From Glaciecola punicea ACAM 611 (GTDB taxonomy: Bacteria > Pseudomonadota > Gammaproteobacteria > Enterobacterales > Alteromonadaceae), in the NCBI RefSeq assembly GCF_000252165.1, contig NZ_BAET01000020.1, positions 1 to 64,000 on the forward strand: 64,000 nucleotides of DNA. The letters run 5' to 3'. Below the pieces are notes generated by a model. That model was not told where the DNA came from and ran no database searches. It saw only the letters and a list, made by a program, of their open reading frames with translations. The first letter of the stretch is position 1, and the number at the start of each line of letters is the position of its first letter. Of the stretch, positions 26,284-35,422 are shown in pieces. The position numbers were made by a program, and so were the translations under genes.

Positions 26284-27141
26284 ATGATAAAGCCTCTAAT
26301 ATTAGGCGCAACCAGCGCACTTTTCTTGCTCACCGCAGCCGCTGTTAAAGCTGATGACCATAAAAAAGACGAAGTTCACAGTAATATGATGTCGGCTAAA
26401 GCCGCTATTGAAAAAGCGGTTAGTGGTAATGAGTTTCGTACACCAAGAGACATGGAGCGAGACCAGTATCGCAACCCCGTCGCTACCCTAGACTTTTTTG
26501 GCATACAGCCAAATATGACAGTGGCAGAGCTTGGTCCGTCAAGCGGCTGGTATACCCGCATACTAGCGCCACTTACCGCGCAAGACGGCAAATACATTGC
26601 ATTAAATGGCAGCCCAGCCCCCGGCGAGCGCTATGACGGTTCTATGCAGTGGCGCGAAACATTTATCGATCACGACAGCGACATGTTTGGTGACAATGCT
26701 ACGGCTCGCTTCATTGGACAAACAGTCCCGTTTGCCTCGCCTAACAGCGTTGATACCGTGCTTATATTCCGTGGCATGCACGGCCAAATTGGCCGCGGCG
26801 ATGTAAACGGTTTATTAGCAGAAGTATTGACGAGTCTAAAGCCAGGCGGCGTTCTAGGTATTGTTCAGCACCGCGGACCTGAAGACTTAGAGCACGACCC
26901 AGTAACAAGTATGCGTGGATATGTAAAACAAAGCTATATTGTAGACTTAGTCAAGAACGCAGGCTTTGAGCTAGCCGCCGCCAGCGAAATAAATGCCAAC
27001 GCAAAAGACCCAGCCGATTGGGAAAACGGCGTGTGGGCACTGCAAGCCAGCAGACCTATTGCTGAAAAAGACGAAAAATTCCGAGAAATTGGTGAGTCAG
27101 ATAGAATGACATTGAAGTTTGTGAAGCCAGCAGCAGAGTAA
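26284..27141 (+). CDS. Exported SAM-dependent methyltransferase-like protein
   Basis: A 285-residue protein with an N-terminal signal peptide (about 24 residues, hydrophobic LILGATSALFLLTAAAV, then KADDHKK). A class I methyltransferase-like fold follows. The glycine motif is degenerate: MTVAELGPSSGWYTRILAPL (about residues 80-99), where the usual GxGxG is GPSSGW. Other family elements are VDTVLIFRGMHGQ and LTSLKPGGVLGIVQHR (motif around 176-191). This matches the COG4798-type predicted exported methyltransferases. Why a SAM enzyme would be exported, where SAM is not available, is unresolved; it may bind another ligand. CCAAGGACC before the ATG provides a ribosome site. Confidence 0.8.
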   Translation: MIKPLILGATSALFLLTAAAVKADDHKKDEVHSNMMSAKAAIEKAVSGNEFRTPRDMERDQYRNPVATLDFFGIQPNMTVAELGPSSGWYTRILAPLTAQDGKYIALNGSPAPGERYDGSMQWRETFIDHDSDMFGDNATARFIGQTVPFASPNSVDTVLIFRGMHGQIGRGDVNGLLAEVLTSLKPGGVLGIVQHRGPEDLEHDPVTSMRGYVKQSYIVDLVKNAGFELAAASEINANAKDPADWENGVWALQASRPIAEKDEKFREIGESDRMTLKFVKPAAE

Positions 27142-27345
27142 CGTAGTCGCCAAAATCAGCCGCTATGCCGCGCTCGCATCCTCTTAGCCGAAAGTTTTGA
27201 GAACCAGCGGCTCAGCAGCATGGCCGGCGCCACTTTCCCGTTTAGCCCTAATCGAAAGTGGACCCCAGACATTGTCTTACAGCAAGCTGACAAGGCTTTG
27301 TATCAAGCCAAAGATTAGGGCAGAAACCGCTGCAGTTATTTTTCA
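27142..27345 (+). pseudogene. Tail fragment of a GGDEF (diguanylate cyclase) gene
   Basis: In the same frame as the preceding gene but after its stop, the sequence reads RILLAESFENQRLSSM, AGATFPFSPNRKWTPDIV and LQQADKALYQAKD, then TAG, then GRNR in frame. The ADKALYQAKxxGRNR pattern is the standard end of a GGDEF domain, and the preceding FPFSPN segment matches the subgroup with a SIGFAxxPF strand. An in-frame stop interrupts the final motif and no catalytic GGDEF sequence survives. It is the last fifth of a lost cyclase gene. Confidence 0.85.
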
Positions 27346-27448
27346 TTAACCTACTTTTTGTTTTGTGTTTGTGAGCGTAAAACGATAGTCTAAGACATGA
27401 AATTCGATACTATTTACAGCACGAGAACATAATTTTAAAGGAGAAAGC

Positions 27449-27688
27449 ATGTCATTTACTAAAGAGCTTGTTGACGAATTAAATCTTATCTTAAAATTTC
27501 CAGACAAAAGTCTTATGCAGGGTATAAAGATCCATAACAATGCCGACCCAGCTTTAGTCAACGCAGCCCAGCGTTTATTTGAAAAAGGGATTGTTGATCA
27601 GCACGACGGCGGTTACTTGACCAATTTAGGCCACGATTTGGCTGAACATGCGACCATTATTCAATCGGCGCTTACTTCTAAACCATAG
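27449..27688 (+). CDS. TIGR02647-type small conserved protein
   Basis: A 79-residue soluble protein that matches the small conserved family TIGR02647: LVDELNLILKFPDKSLMQGIKIH, then a helix AAQRLFEKGIVDQHDGGYLTNLG and LAEHATIIQSAL. The shape, a helix followed by a small winged element ending in GGYLTxLG, looks like a DNA-binding winged helix, but no function is established. AAAGGAGAAAG before the ATG is an excellent ribosome site. It is a single gene. Confidence 0.8.
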   Translation: MSFTKELVDELNLILKFPDKSLMQGIKIHNNADPALVNAAQRLFEKGIVDQHDGGYLTNLGHDLAEHATIIQSALTSKP

Positions 27689-27732
27689 CATCGTTTGAAC
27701 GCCACCACCTTGGTTTATTAAACTGGACAGGC

Positions 27733-28524
27733 TTAGCGTCGTAAACTACGTGCTAAACCTGCAAAGTAGCCGTACAAATGGTACTGAATTTTGAATAGAC
27801 TATCAGAATGCGGATACAGCCCAACTCGTGCTTCTTTACTTTGCATAGTGCCAGCGACTAAAAAGCTATTTTTAAGCCTATGTTCTTGTATCATTCTCTC
27901 AAAGGCTCTTGCAGCGACCTCTTGCGGCCTTGCATAGTAAAACATATTGTATGATTTGTCGGTCAAAATACTTTGCTGCATGAGTTCACTCGGGCCGGTC
28001 TTATCAAGCTTTAGGAACATACTTTCAAAAGCGCTTGCTAATTCTAGGTTGAGCGGATGTGGTTTAAGTTGGGCTATGTTGTTAAGCCATACTTCACTGG
28101 CATAAAGTCTCGGGTTGGTAGTATGGAACTGGCGGGTGCAAATGTAATGGTCATAGGCATGAAACCACTCATGCGCGAGCGCGCCTCCACCCGCGTTCTT
28201 GGCCAACGCTAGGGTTCGGCTTGCCCCATTATAATGGGCATAAGCGCCTTTACGGCCGCCTATACCAAAATTAATCGCTAACGTGGCGTTCAACGATATA
28301 ACTTGCTCTGGTACTGACAAAATATCCATTAAGTCACACAGCGCGTCAAAAAATAGGTTAGCCGCTAACTGCTGCTCTTCTTTGCTTACCCAGCGTCCAA
28401 CCTCAACACCTCTAAAGCCAAATACTTTTACAATATCGCCAAAACTAACGTCGGCACCCGCGCGATGATTTTCACCATTACGGTAGTAAGCTTTGTGCAA
28501 ACGGCCTTTTTTCTCTTCCATCAT
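27733..28524 (-). CDS. Putative zinc metallopeptidase-like protein (CLCA_X / LPD1-like)
   Basis: A 263-residue protein resembling the LPD1 module of large polyvalent phage/plasmid proteins and the CLCA_X group of marine gammaproteobacteria. The module pattern is FGFRGVEVGRWVSKEEQQ (about residues 33-50), LMDILSVPEQVISLNATLAI, INFGIGGRKGAYAHYNG, then GGGALAHEWFHAYDHYI (about 111-127). The last part has His-Glu-x-x-His (HEWFH), a zinc-protease active-site pattern, and another acidic residue follows soon after. RPQEVAARAFERM near residue 202 could give the third ligand. As a stand-alone chromosomal gene its target is unknown. It is convergent with the TIGR02647 gene. No signal peptide, so cytoplasmic. 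Confidence 0.7.
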   Translation of the reverse strand: MMEEKKGRLHKAYYRNGENHRAGADVSFGDIVKVFGFRGVEVGRWVSKEEQQLAANLFFDALCDLMDILSVPEQVISLNATLAINFGIGGRKGAYAHYNGASRTLALAKNAGGGALAHEWFHAYDHYICTRQFHTTNPRLYASEVWLNNIAQLKPHPLNLELASAFESMFLKLDKTGPSELMQQSILTDKSYNMFYYARPQEVAARAFERMIQEHRLKNSFLVAGTMQSKEARVGLYPHSDSLFKIQYHLYGYFAGLARSLRR

Positions 28525-28929
28525 AACTATATTAGCTGCGCTGTATTAAATAAATTGCTTAACGACTGTGTGAGTCTATAAGCTACAAAAAGAAAGTGAA
28601 ATAACGAATGCTATTAAAATACTAAATTGGTGCGTTAATTAATGTTGCCGTAAACATCTTAGCCGGTAACATGATTTTCAAAAACTTCGCATTTTTTCAG
28701 CAGTCCGTAGAATGTTTTAGCACATTGAGGTTAACAAAACGTTACAAAAGGACGGTTTTACTCGCTAAATCCGTTCAAATTAGAAATTTGTTAAGTATCA
28801 ACCAATCATAGGTTTAATGAATATGGCTTTTAGGGTATAGTGCGCGCGCAATTTTTGCACAAACTATATGCTTGTCTGTCATCTTTTATCAGTATCCATG
28901 CATTTTATACCGTCAAAGGAAATACCAGT
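28525..28929. other. Intergenic space with probable ybiT promoter
   Basis: No gene seen. It separates two divergent genes, so it must hold both promoters. A TATAGT box at about 28836-28841 is a plausible -10 for ybiT, though no strong -35 is visible. The 3' end holds AAAGGAAA, the ribosome site for the TTG start of ybiT. Confidence 0.4.
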
Positions 28930-30516
28930 TTGATCACTACCGCTAACATCACTATGCAATTTGGCGCTAAGCCATTGTTTGAAAATATTTCGGCTAAATT
29001 CGGTAACGGCAATCGTTACGGCTTAATTGGCGCTAACGGCTGTGGCAAATCAACCTTCATGAAAATTCTCAGCGGTGAGCTAACACCATCCTCAGGTAAT
29101 GTATCAGTAATGCCAGGCGAGCGTATTGGCACATTGAATCAAAACCAATTTGCCTTTGAAGAATTCTCGGTAGTCGATGCGGTAATCATGGGCGACGCCG
29201 CGCTGTGGAAAGTCAAAAAAGAAAGAGATCGTATTTACTCACTGCCTGAAATGTCTGAAGAAGACGGCATGAGAGTAGCCGATTTGGAATCTGAATTTGC
29301 AGAAATGGACGGCTATACCGCAGAATCGCGCGCCATAGAACTCCTACTAGAAGCAGGCATTAGCGAGTCATATCACTTCGGTTTGATGTCGGCAGTTGCA
29401 CCAGGTGTAAAACTACGCGTGCTAATTGCTCAAGCTTTATTTTCAAATCCAGAAATTTTACTATTAGATGAGCCGACCAACAACCTCGACATATTTACCA
29501 TAAAGTGGCTAGAAGACGTTTTAAACCAGCGAAAATGCACAATGATTATTGTCTCGCACGATCGCCATTTCTTAAACGCGGTGTGCACGCATATGGCTGA
29601 CATTGACTATGGCGAATTGCGCATTTATGTCGGCAACTACGAGTCTTATATGGCATCAGCCAGCCTAGTTCAAGAACAACTGCATACTGAAAATGCCAAA
29701 AAATCCGCAGAAATTACTGAGCTAAAAAGCTTCGTAGCACGCTTCTCAGCAAATGCGTCAAAAGCAAAACAGGCGACTTCGCGGGCCAAACGCATGGATA
29801 AAATTCAGCTAGACGAGGTCGTAGCGTCAAGTCGACAAACTCCTTACATTACCTACAAGCAACATAAAAAACTGCACCGCTTAGCGCTTGAACTTCATGA
29901 CGTATCGCATGGCTTTAACGGCGAAACTTTATTTACAGGTACAGATATTTTACTTGAAGCTGGCGCAAAGCTTGCTGTAATAGGCGAAAACGGTGCGGGT
30001 AAAACAACCTTTTTACGCTGCTTAGTAAAAGAGCTTGAAGCCAACAAAGGCATCGTAAAATGGTCTGAAAATGCTTCTATTGGCTATTTGGCTCAAGACG
30101 TTAGCAGCGACTTTGAGCGCTCTGCGACGGTATTTGATTGGATGTCAAGATGGCGCACACCTAAGCACGACGACCTAGCCGTACGCGCTATATTGGGAAG
30201 ATTGTTGTTTAGCGCCGACGACATTGAAAAAGACGTAAAGGTTTGTTCAGGAGGCGAAAAGAATCGCCTACTGTTTGGCAAACTTATGATGCAAGAGATT
30301 AATGTCATTGTAATGGACGAACCAACAAATCACATGGATATGGAAGCAATTGAAGCGTTGAACACTGCCCTCAAAAACTTCGATGGTACGCTTATTTTTG
30401 TTAGCCATGACCGTGAGTTTGTGTCTACTTTGGCCAGCTCTATTATTGAAATTAAAGATAAAAAGTTAAACTACTTCCAAGGCAGTTACGATGAGTACGT
30501 GAGTAACCGCAATTAA
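28930..30516 (+). CDS. ybiT: ABC-F family ATPase YbiT
   Basis: A 528-residue ABC-F protein, a duplicated soluble ATPase acting on the ribosome E site. It follows E. coli YbiT closely: [20 protein letters not shown], Walker [10 protein letters not shown] and signature region [15 protein letters not shown] in the first ATPase, Walker [12 protein letters not shown], the linker with [21 protein letters not shown], then Walker [10 protein letters not shown], signature [12 protein letters not shown] and Walker [14 protein letters not shown] choose the TTG at 28930 because it aligns with the family start and has AAAGGAAA at normal spacing. An upstream GTG in frame would add 30 non-family residues. 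Confidence 0.94.
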   Translation: MITTANITMQFGAKPLFENISAKFGNGNRYGLIGANGCGKSTFMKILSGELTPSSGNVSVMPGERIGTLNQNQFAFEEFSVVDAVIMGDAALWKVKKERDRIYSLPEMSEEDGMRVADLESEFAEMDGYTAESRAIELLLEAGISESYHFGLMSAVAPGVKLRVLIAQALFSNPEILLLDEPTNNLDIFTIKWLEDVLNQRKCTMIIVSHDRHFLNAVCTHMADIDYGELRIYVGNYESYMASASLVQEQLHTENAKKSAEITELKSFVARFSANASKAKQATSRAKRMDKIQLDEVVASSRQTPYITYKQHKKLHRLALELHDVSHGFNGETLFTGTDILLEAGAKLAVIGENGAGKTTFLRCLVKELEANKGIVKWSENASIGYLAQDVSSDFERSATVFDWMSRWRTPKHDDLAVRAILGRLLFSADDIEKDVKVCSGGEKNRLLFGKLMMQEINVIVMDEPTNHMDMEAIEALNTALKNFDGTLIFVSHDREFVSTLASSIIEIKDKKLNYFQGSYDEYVSNRN

Positions 30517-30552
30517 GAGAGGCGACAAAGGGCGTGGCATAGTCGCGCTTAC

Positions 30553-31053
30553 TCACGTCCTTTGCCAGTGCCCAGTCTTACCGCCCGTTTTTTCAAGTAC
30601 GCGGATAGAATGAATAGTCATATTGGGATCAGCAGCCTTACACATATCAAACAAAGTTAGGGCCGCCACCGACACGCCCGTTAACGCTTCCATTTCAACC
30701 CCTGTGTTACCGTTTAATTTGCACATGCACAGAATACGTATTTGATTTTGCTCTTCATCAATTTCAAAATCAATCTGTATCTTAGTCAGCATTAAAGGGT
30801 GGCACAGCGGAATTAAATTAGCGCAGTTTTTACTTGCTTGAATACCGGCAATACGGGCCACGCTAAACACATCACCTTTAGCAATTTGGTTTTGCTGTAT
30901 TTGCTCAATGACCGTTGGCAGCATACTTATATATCCTTCAGCACGCGCGATACGCTGCGTAATCTCTTTATTTGAAACGTCGACCATATTCGCTTTGCCG
31001 CTTTCATCAATATGACTCAAGCTATTGGGTATGGGCTGTGCTTTACTCACCAA
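30553..31053 (-). CDS. moaC: Cyclic pyranopterin monophosphate synthase MoaC
   Basis: MoaC, with MoaA, turns GTP into cyclic pyranopterin monophosphate, the first stage of molybdenum cofactor synthesis. This 166-residue protein shows MVDVSNKEITQRIARAEG, GDVFSVARIAGIQASKNCANLIPLCHPL in short family blocks, NGNTGVEMEALTGVSVAAL and the C-terminal KTGGKTGHW. The GTG start overlaps the end of the upstream AsmA-like gene by 11 bases, suggesting coupled translation. The moeB-like gene is divergent about 1 kb away, so cofactor genes gather here; moaA, moaD and moaE are not in the window. An imperfect hairpin overlaps its stop region. Confidence 0.95.
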   Translation of the reverse strand: MVSKAQPIPNSLSHIDESGKANMVDVSNKEITQRIARAEGYISMLPTVIEQIQQNQIAKGDVFSVARIAGIQASKNCANLIPLCHPLMLTKIQIDFEIDEEQNQIRILCMCKLNGNTGVEMEALTGVSVAALTLFDMCKAADPNMTIHSIRVLEKTGGKTGHWQRT

Positions 31054-31825
31054 ATAAGCCCTTCAGTTTATCACCTGCTTTGTCTAGCAACTTCTGTTTT
31101 TCTTCATCCACCTTTTCTTTGAGCTTTCTTTCTGCCTCTTCTTTTAAGCGATTTTTAGCCTCGGCTTTAGCTTGAGCAATTATGTTGTCAAGCAATGCGT
31201 TTACAATGGCCGCGCCTACTTGGTCTGCTGGGATACCGTTTGGCTTCCCAATTGAACCCGCATTGAACGTGGGCAAGGTAATTTCATACACCTTTTTCTC
31301 AATGTTTAACTCCCCTGTGGACAGTTTTTCAAAATCAAGCTTAAGGCGCACCTCGCTGAGCGTCACGTTTTCAACAATAACAAGAGGGTTAGCAGCCTTT
31401 TTGTTAGGGTCAACAGGCTCGTTGTTTTTGGGCAAGTTAGCCATCAGGTTATTTTTTAATATTATTAGGTTGCCTTGGCCTTTTGCATCTACTTCATATA
31501 GTACTTCTGGCGCGTTCACAATAAGCGTTTTAACCGTGTAGGGTTCGCCTAATACCTCTCCTAATTCAAGTGTAATTGACTCAAAACTAAAGGCGTTAGA
31601 CTGACTAAACCCAGCTGGATTTTCTACGTCTACATCTGTAATCGTCATGCGCCCTTGTGAATAGGCTACGTCTACGGAAAAAACAGAAACGCGCGTGCCT
31701 AAAAACTGGCTACCTTGCTCTTCAATTTGAGCACGAATAAAATCTCCTGCACCGCTTAGCAAATACCATGCGCCGCCACCTAGCAATACTGCAATGACTA
31801 CCACTGCTATTAAAAACTTTTTCAT
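31043..31825 (-). CDS. AsmA-like membrane-anchored periplasmic protein
   Basis: A 260-residue protein with an N-terminal membrane anchor (MKKFLIAVVVIAVLLGGGAW). The beta-rich repeat opening is typical of AsmA/DUF748-type proteins: a helix ending in GTRVSVFSVDVAYSQGRMTI, then DVDVENPAGFSQSNAFSF and VKTLIVNAPEVLYEVD. These proteins are thought to bridge the envelope or move lipids. The C-terminal 60 residues are a highly charged helix (AEAKNRLKEEAERKLKEKVD) that probably forms a coiled coil. It is short compared with true AsmA. It overlaps moaC by 11 bases, an unusual partner, so coupling may just be compaction. Confidence 0.72.
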   Translation of the reverse strand: MKKFLIAVVVIAVLLGGGAWYLLSGAGDFIRAQIEEQGSQFLGTRVSVFSVDVAYSQGRMTITDVDVENPAGFSQSNAFSFESITLELGEVLGEPYTVKTLIVNAPEVLYEVDAKGQGNLIILKNNLMANLPKNNEPVDPNKKAANPLVIVENVTLSEVRLKLDFEKLSTGELNIEKKVYEITLPTFNAGSIGKPNGIPADQVGAAIVNALLDNIIAQAKAEAKNRLKEEAERKLKEKVDEEKQKLLDKAGDKLKGLFGE

Positions 31826-31992
31826 CTAGTTCTCCATTATTATGACATTGGTCTAATCGTCATTGCGTATGTTTTAAAGAATACATCATCGTCAAAAGAC
31901 TTGCCATTCACAATACACTTATACGCTGTATACTTTACCCATAAGGGCTGTCTTATTATTGCTCACACATAAATGTCCACTGGAAAATATAA

Positions 31993-32745
31993 ATGCAAAC
32001 AATTACTACAGCACAGGCTATGCGCTATAGCCGCCAAATTATGCTGTCGGGCTTTGATTTGGACAAACAAGAGTTACTGATCAATAGCAGTGTATTGCTT
32101 ATTGGGGTTGGCGGATTAGGCTGCGCGGCCTCGCAGTACTTGGTGGCAGGCGGTATAGGTAAGATTACTATTGTTGATGATGATATTGTTGAAAGTACTA
32201 ATTTACAACGTCAGGTGCTTCACTTTGAAAGTAGCATAGGTGATAAAAAAGTAGATTCAGCCGCGCAGACTTTGCGTAATATTAACCACTTTGTTGAGGT
32301 GCTTCCGATTGATCATAGGCTAGGTCCCGATGAACTTTGTCAGGCCATACAGCAGCACGATATAGTACTTGATTGCAGTGACAACCTAGCCACTAGAAAC
32401 GAGCTTAACAAGCATTGCTACGCGCAAAAAACACCGCTGGTGTCGGGCGCCGCTATTCGCATGGAAGGGCAAGTATTTTGCGTTATCCCGCAGCGTAAAA
32501 GTGCATGCTATGCCTGTATGAGTCATTTTTTTGGTGAGCAAAGTTTAAGCTGTACAGAAGCCGGCGTTATCTCGCCTTTGGTGGGTATTGTGGGGGCAAT
32601 GCAGGCATTGGAAGCGATAAAAATACTCACCCAATATGGCACTACTCCGGTAAATACTTTGCAATTCTTTGACGCAATGACTTGTACTTGGACAAACATT
32701 ACGGTTGAACCTTTAGCTAATTGCGCATGTTGCTCTAAATCTTGA
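31993..32745 (+). CDS. moeB: MoeB/ThiF-family adenylyltransferase, probably MoeB
   Basis: A 250-residue E1-like enzyme that adenylates the C-terminal glycine of a small sulfur carrier. Features are RYSRQIMLSGFD, the ATP loop LLIGVGGLGCAAS (about residues 34-46), DDDIVESTNLQRQVL, and DCSDNLATRNELN. The catalytic-type Cys is in SLSCTEAGVISP. Two CxxC pairs (CYAC about residue 175 and CACC near the end) bind structural zinc. Divergent proximity to moaC favours MoeB, which activates MoaD for molybdopterin synthase. The thiamine operon in this window has its own ThiF, which is frameshifted, so cross-activity is conceivable. Confidence 0.88.
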   Translation: MQTITTAQAMRYSRQIMLSGFDLDKQELLINSSVLLIGVGGLGCAASQYLVAGGIGKITIVDDDIVESTNLQRQVLHFESSIGDKKVDSAAQTLRNINHFVEVLPIDHRLGPDELCQAIQQHDIVLDCSDNLATRNELNKHCYAQKTPLVSGAAIRMEGQVFCVIPQRKSACYACMSHFFGEQSLSCTEAGVISPLVGIVGAMQALEAIKILTQYGTTPVNTLQFFDAMTCTWTNITVEPLANCACCSKS

Positions 32746-32791
32746 TGGTGCTTGTCGCTCGGATTACTTGAATATGCTTAAACTAAACGTA

Positions 32792-32824
32792 AAGCTGCCT
32801 TTATTTACAAAGACAGCTTGTATT
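32792..32824. terminator. Hairpin between convergent moeB and TonB receptor genes
   Basis: AAGCTGxCTTT - ATTTAC - AAAGxCAGCTT stem with one mismatch, followed by a short T-rich run. Its place between two convergent stops suggests a shared terminator. Confidence 0.7.
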
Positions 32825-32866
32825 TACGCATTTAGTTGAGGGTGACTACAAAATTCCTCAACTAGC

Positions 32867-34996
32867 CTAAAGCTGAAATTTAAACCCAAGGTACAAGGTG
32901 CGCTCAGCCGCCGGCTCAATGCCGTCGTTTCTAACACGGCTGTAATAATCTTCATCAAGCAAATTATTAATACCGGCTTGCACTGACCACGACTGATTAA
33001 TGTCATAATCAGCGCTTAAGTCGACTACCTGATAGGCATCAATGATAGCATTTATTTGACCGTTACCTGCTCCTCGCGGCTGATTTGAATCTTGCCAAAA
33101 CTGCTCGTCTACCAGCGTCGCGGTTAAGGCAACGTTTAGCTTGTCTTGGCTATAAATAAAGCCCGCTCGCAGCACATAATCGGGCGCAAATCCTGGTGTA
33201 TTACCCACTAGGTTGGCGTTTGTGCTTTGCGTAATTTCTGCATCTAATAAAGACCCGTTAATAAAGCCAATTAGTTTGCTGTCGTTATTTTGCTGATGAA
33301 AGAAATCATATTCAGCACTAAACTCAATGCCCTGATGACGAGAGTTACCAGAGTTCACTCGCTGCACATCTACGATGTTTACCTGTATTTGCTCAACTTT
33401 GTCGTCAAAATCAATTCTAAAAAGACTCACATCCAAGTTAAGACCGTCTATCACCATAGAGCGCACGCCTAGCTCGAAGTTTTTTGCGCTGGAAATACCA
33501 GGCCCGTTTGCCCCAGTGAGTTCGGCGTTAGGATTCGCTAAATCATCAAATCGCTGCGGCCGGTAAGACTCTGATACATTCGCATATACCTCCGTTGCAT
33601 TATTTACTCTATAGCTTGCGCCAAGGCCAAATAACAGTTCATTACTAGTTTTATCAATATTAATGGCACTGCGCTCTAAACTTGCACGCTTTAATGGTTC
33701 AAATAAATCATAATTTACGCGCTCGTAGCGCAGCGTAGGCACTACACTTAAGTCACCAAAGCGAAATAAGTTTTCAGCGAAGACCGATGAGTAGGTCATA
33801 ACCCGGTCCTGATCAAACAATAAATCGTCAGCGTTTTGGGTGTTTGAGCGAATATTGCTGCTTACATACCGTGTTCTAGGACTGTCTCCACGATACAACA
33901 TAGTGCCTGCGGTAAATACATTGTTAGCGCCCCATGCTTGTGCATAGCGTACATCAAGCCCCACAGTGGTGAATTCTTGTTGATCAATATTCGTGGTTGC
34001 GGGCTCGTCAGCAGGCTCTAAAAACGCACCAGAACGTCGGCTGAAACGGTCTTGGTAGGAATAATAAAGCTTACCGTTAAGAGTTGAGTCATTGCTAAGC
34101 TGTTGATCGTAGGTAAGTGAAGCAATTACTCTGTCTATCTCGATACGGTTGAAAGGGGTATTTACCAAGTCACGGTTTTGCGCAAATTCGCGTGAGCTTA
34201 AACGACCTGCTTCGCCTGAGTCTGATTGATATACATCTACATCAAAACCAATACGAATATCGTCAAAACCTTTGTATGCGAGCCCAACGTAACCCGAATT
34301 CACCTCGTAGTCTTCGTTAGTGCGGGGCCCGTCGGCCTGCCGATGCTCTAGACTGGCAATAAAACCAAAATCGTCTTTTGCGTAGCGTACTTCATTGTAG
34401 GTGCTGTAGAAACCGTCACTGCCAATACTGTGCTCGGTTGACGCGCTGTTTTTTGCGTCAGGGTTAGCACGTGTTGTCATGAAATTGATGGTCGGACCAA
34501 TTTGCGGACCATACAGTAAACCACCGCCGCCTCTTATAAATTCAGCGCGCTGAATGCGCTGCGCAGGCGGTAAATAATAAATGGTAGCGTAGCCAAACAC
34601 ATCAGACGCCAGCGGTATGCCATTTTGATAAAAAGCCACAAATTCTGATTCATGTGGGTTACCTAAACCACGATAGTTAACGTTATAAATGCTCGGTATT
34701 TTTTGGTCAGAAACAAATAAGCCCGGCAGACGAGAAAACACTTGACGCAAGTTGGGCTCAACAAAAGTAGGCTGTAAACTTAAGTCAACGACTGACACTT
34801 TTTTACCCGCTAAAATTTTGCCCTCTTCAACCGTATTTATGTTGAATGGAAATGCCTCAAATGTTCCAGACTGTCCTTTTATTTCTATGCGTTCAATTTC
34901 GTTTTTTTGAGGATCAACTTGCGTGACGACTGCATGTACAGATGAAGCAAATAGCGCAGATGCGATACAAATTGCGATTGTTGTGCGTTGGTACAT
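32867..34996 (-). CDS. TonB-dependent outer membrane receptor (FecA-like, iron)
   Basis: A 709-residue TonB-dependent receptor. The signal peptide ends at about residue 22 (ALFASSVHA|VVTQ). A TonB-box-like IERIEIKG lies soon after. The plug domain has LRQVFSRLPGLFVSDQK, YNVNYRGLGNPHESEFVAF and AEFIRGGGGLLYGPQIGPTINF. The beta-barrel ends with a terminal aromatic strand (RTLYLGFKFQL). It is most like Fe(III)-dicitrate type receptors. A Fur box just upstream of the start supports a ferric-siderophore or ferric-chelate role. No inner membrane ABC transporter or FecIR regulators are adjacent. The ligand is therefore uncertain. Confidence 0.9.
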   Translation of the reverse strand: MYQRTTIAICIASALFASSVHAVVTQVDPQKNEIERIEIKGQSGTFEAFPFNINTVEEGKILAGKKVSVVDLSLQPTFVEPNLRQVFSRLPGLFVSDQKIPSIYNVNYRGLGNPHESEFVAFYQNGIPLASDVFGYATIYYLPPAQRIQRAEFIRGGGGLLYGPQIGPTINFMTTRANPDAKNSASTEHSIGSDGFYSTYNEVRYAKDDFGFIASLEHRQADGPRTNEDYEVNSGYVGLAYKGFDDIRIGFDVDVYQSDSGEAGRLSSREFAQNRDLVNTPFNRIEIDRVIASLTYDQQLSNDSTLNGKLYYSYQDRFSRRSGAFLEPADEPATTNIDQQEFTTVGLDVRYAQAWGANNVFTAGTMLYRGDSPRTRYVSSNIRSNTQNADDLLFDQDRVMTYSSVFAENLFRFGDLSVVPTLRYERVNYDLFEPLKRASLERSAINIDKTSNELLFGLGASYRVNNATEVYANVSESYRPQRFDDLANPNAELTGANGPGISSAKNFELGVRSMVIDGLNLDVSLFRIDFDDKVEQIQVNIVDVQRVNSGNSRHQGIEFSAEYDFFHQQNNDSKLIGFINGSLLDAEITQSTNANLVGNTPGFAPDYVLRAGFIYSQDKLNVALTATLVDEQFWQDSNQPRGAGNGQINAIIDAYQVVDLSADYDINQSWSVQAGINNLLDEDYYSRVRNDGIEPAAERTLYLGFKFQL

Positions 34997-35022
34997 TTAT
35001 TTTACCTTTTGGAATAATATAC

Positions 35023-35041
35023 GAATGATAATGATTACTAT
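35023..35041 (-). promoter_or_regulatory. Fur box upstream of TonB receptor gene
   Basis: GAATGATAATGATTACTAT, read on the plus strand, is a close match to the Fur consensus GATAATGATAATCATTATC. It lies about 30 bases before the receptor ATG on the minus strand. Expected effect: repression when iron is plentiful. Confidence 0.85.
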
Positions 35042-35295
35042 TTACTATCAAATGTTAAGATAAGGATCAAAATAAATGGAACTATTTTTGTAGCGTATCA
35101 CCGGTAGGAAGGGTTTAATTATACCTTTAGGTAAATCTGCCATTAGGTGCTGCTCATGGCTACGCTGCTTGGGTTGAGCACTACGCTCTTACCTGGGGCT
35201 GTTCTTTGAGTAACGGGACCCTAGAATGATACTTGTAATATATCTTACTAAAGGCTACTTTTTTTGAGTAGGCATGTAAAAGCATAAGACTATAA
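35042..35295. other. Intergenic space, no gene seen
   Basis: Together with the sodC terminator region this makes a 380-base gene-free stretch from the Fur box to sodC. It should hold the -35 side of the receptor promoter. Nothing else recognisable was found apart from a weak GCTCA...TGAGC inverted repeat near 35150-35180. Confidence 0.4.
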
Positions 35296-35329
35296 AAAAC
35301 AGCAAATGACTCACATGATTTGCTGTTTT
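35296..35329 (-). terminator. Terminator downstream of sodC
   Basis: Perfect 12-bp stem AAAACAGCAAAT / ATTTGCTGTTTT with a 10-base loop, followed on the minus strand by TTTTTT. It lies about 95 bases past the sodC stop. Confidence 0.9.
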
Positions 35330-35422
35330 TACTTACTTAGTTACTTCGTATAGTTCAATGGTATTAGTCCTTATAAGACCCACTACCATTTATTCTATAG
35401 CTACTATTAGGACTATGCAGAC

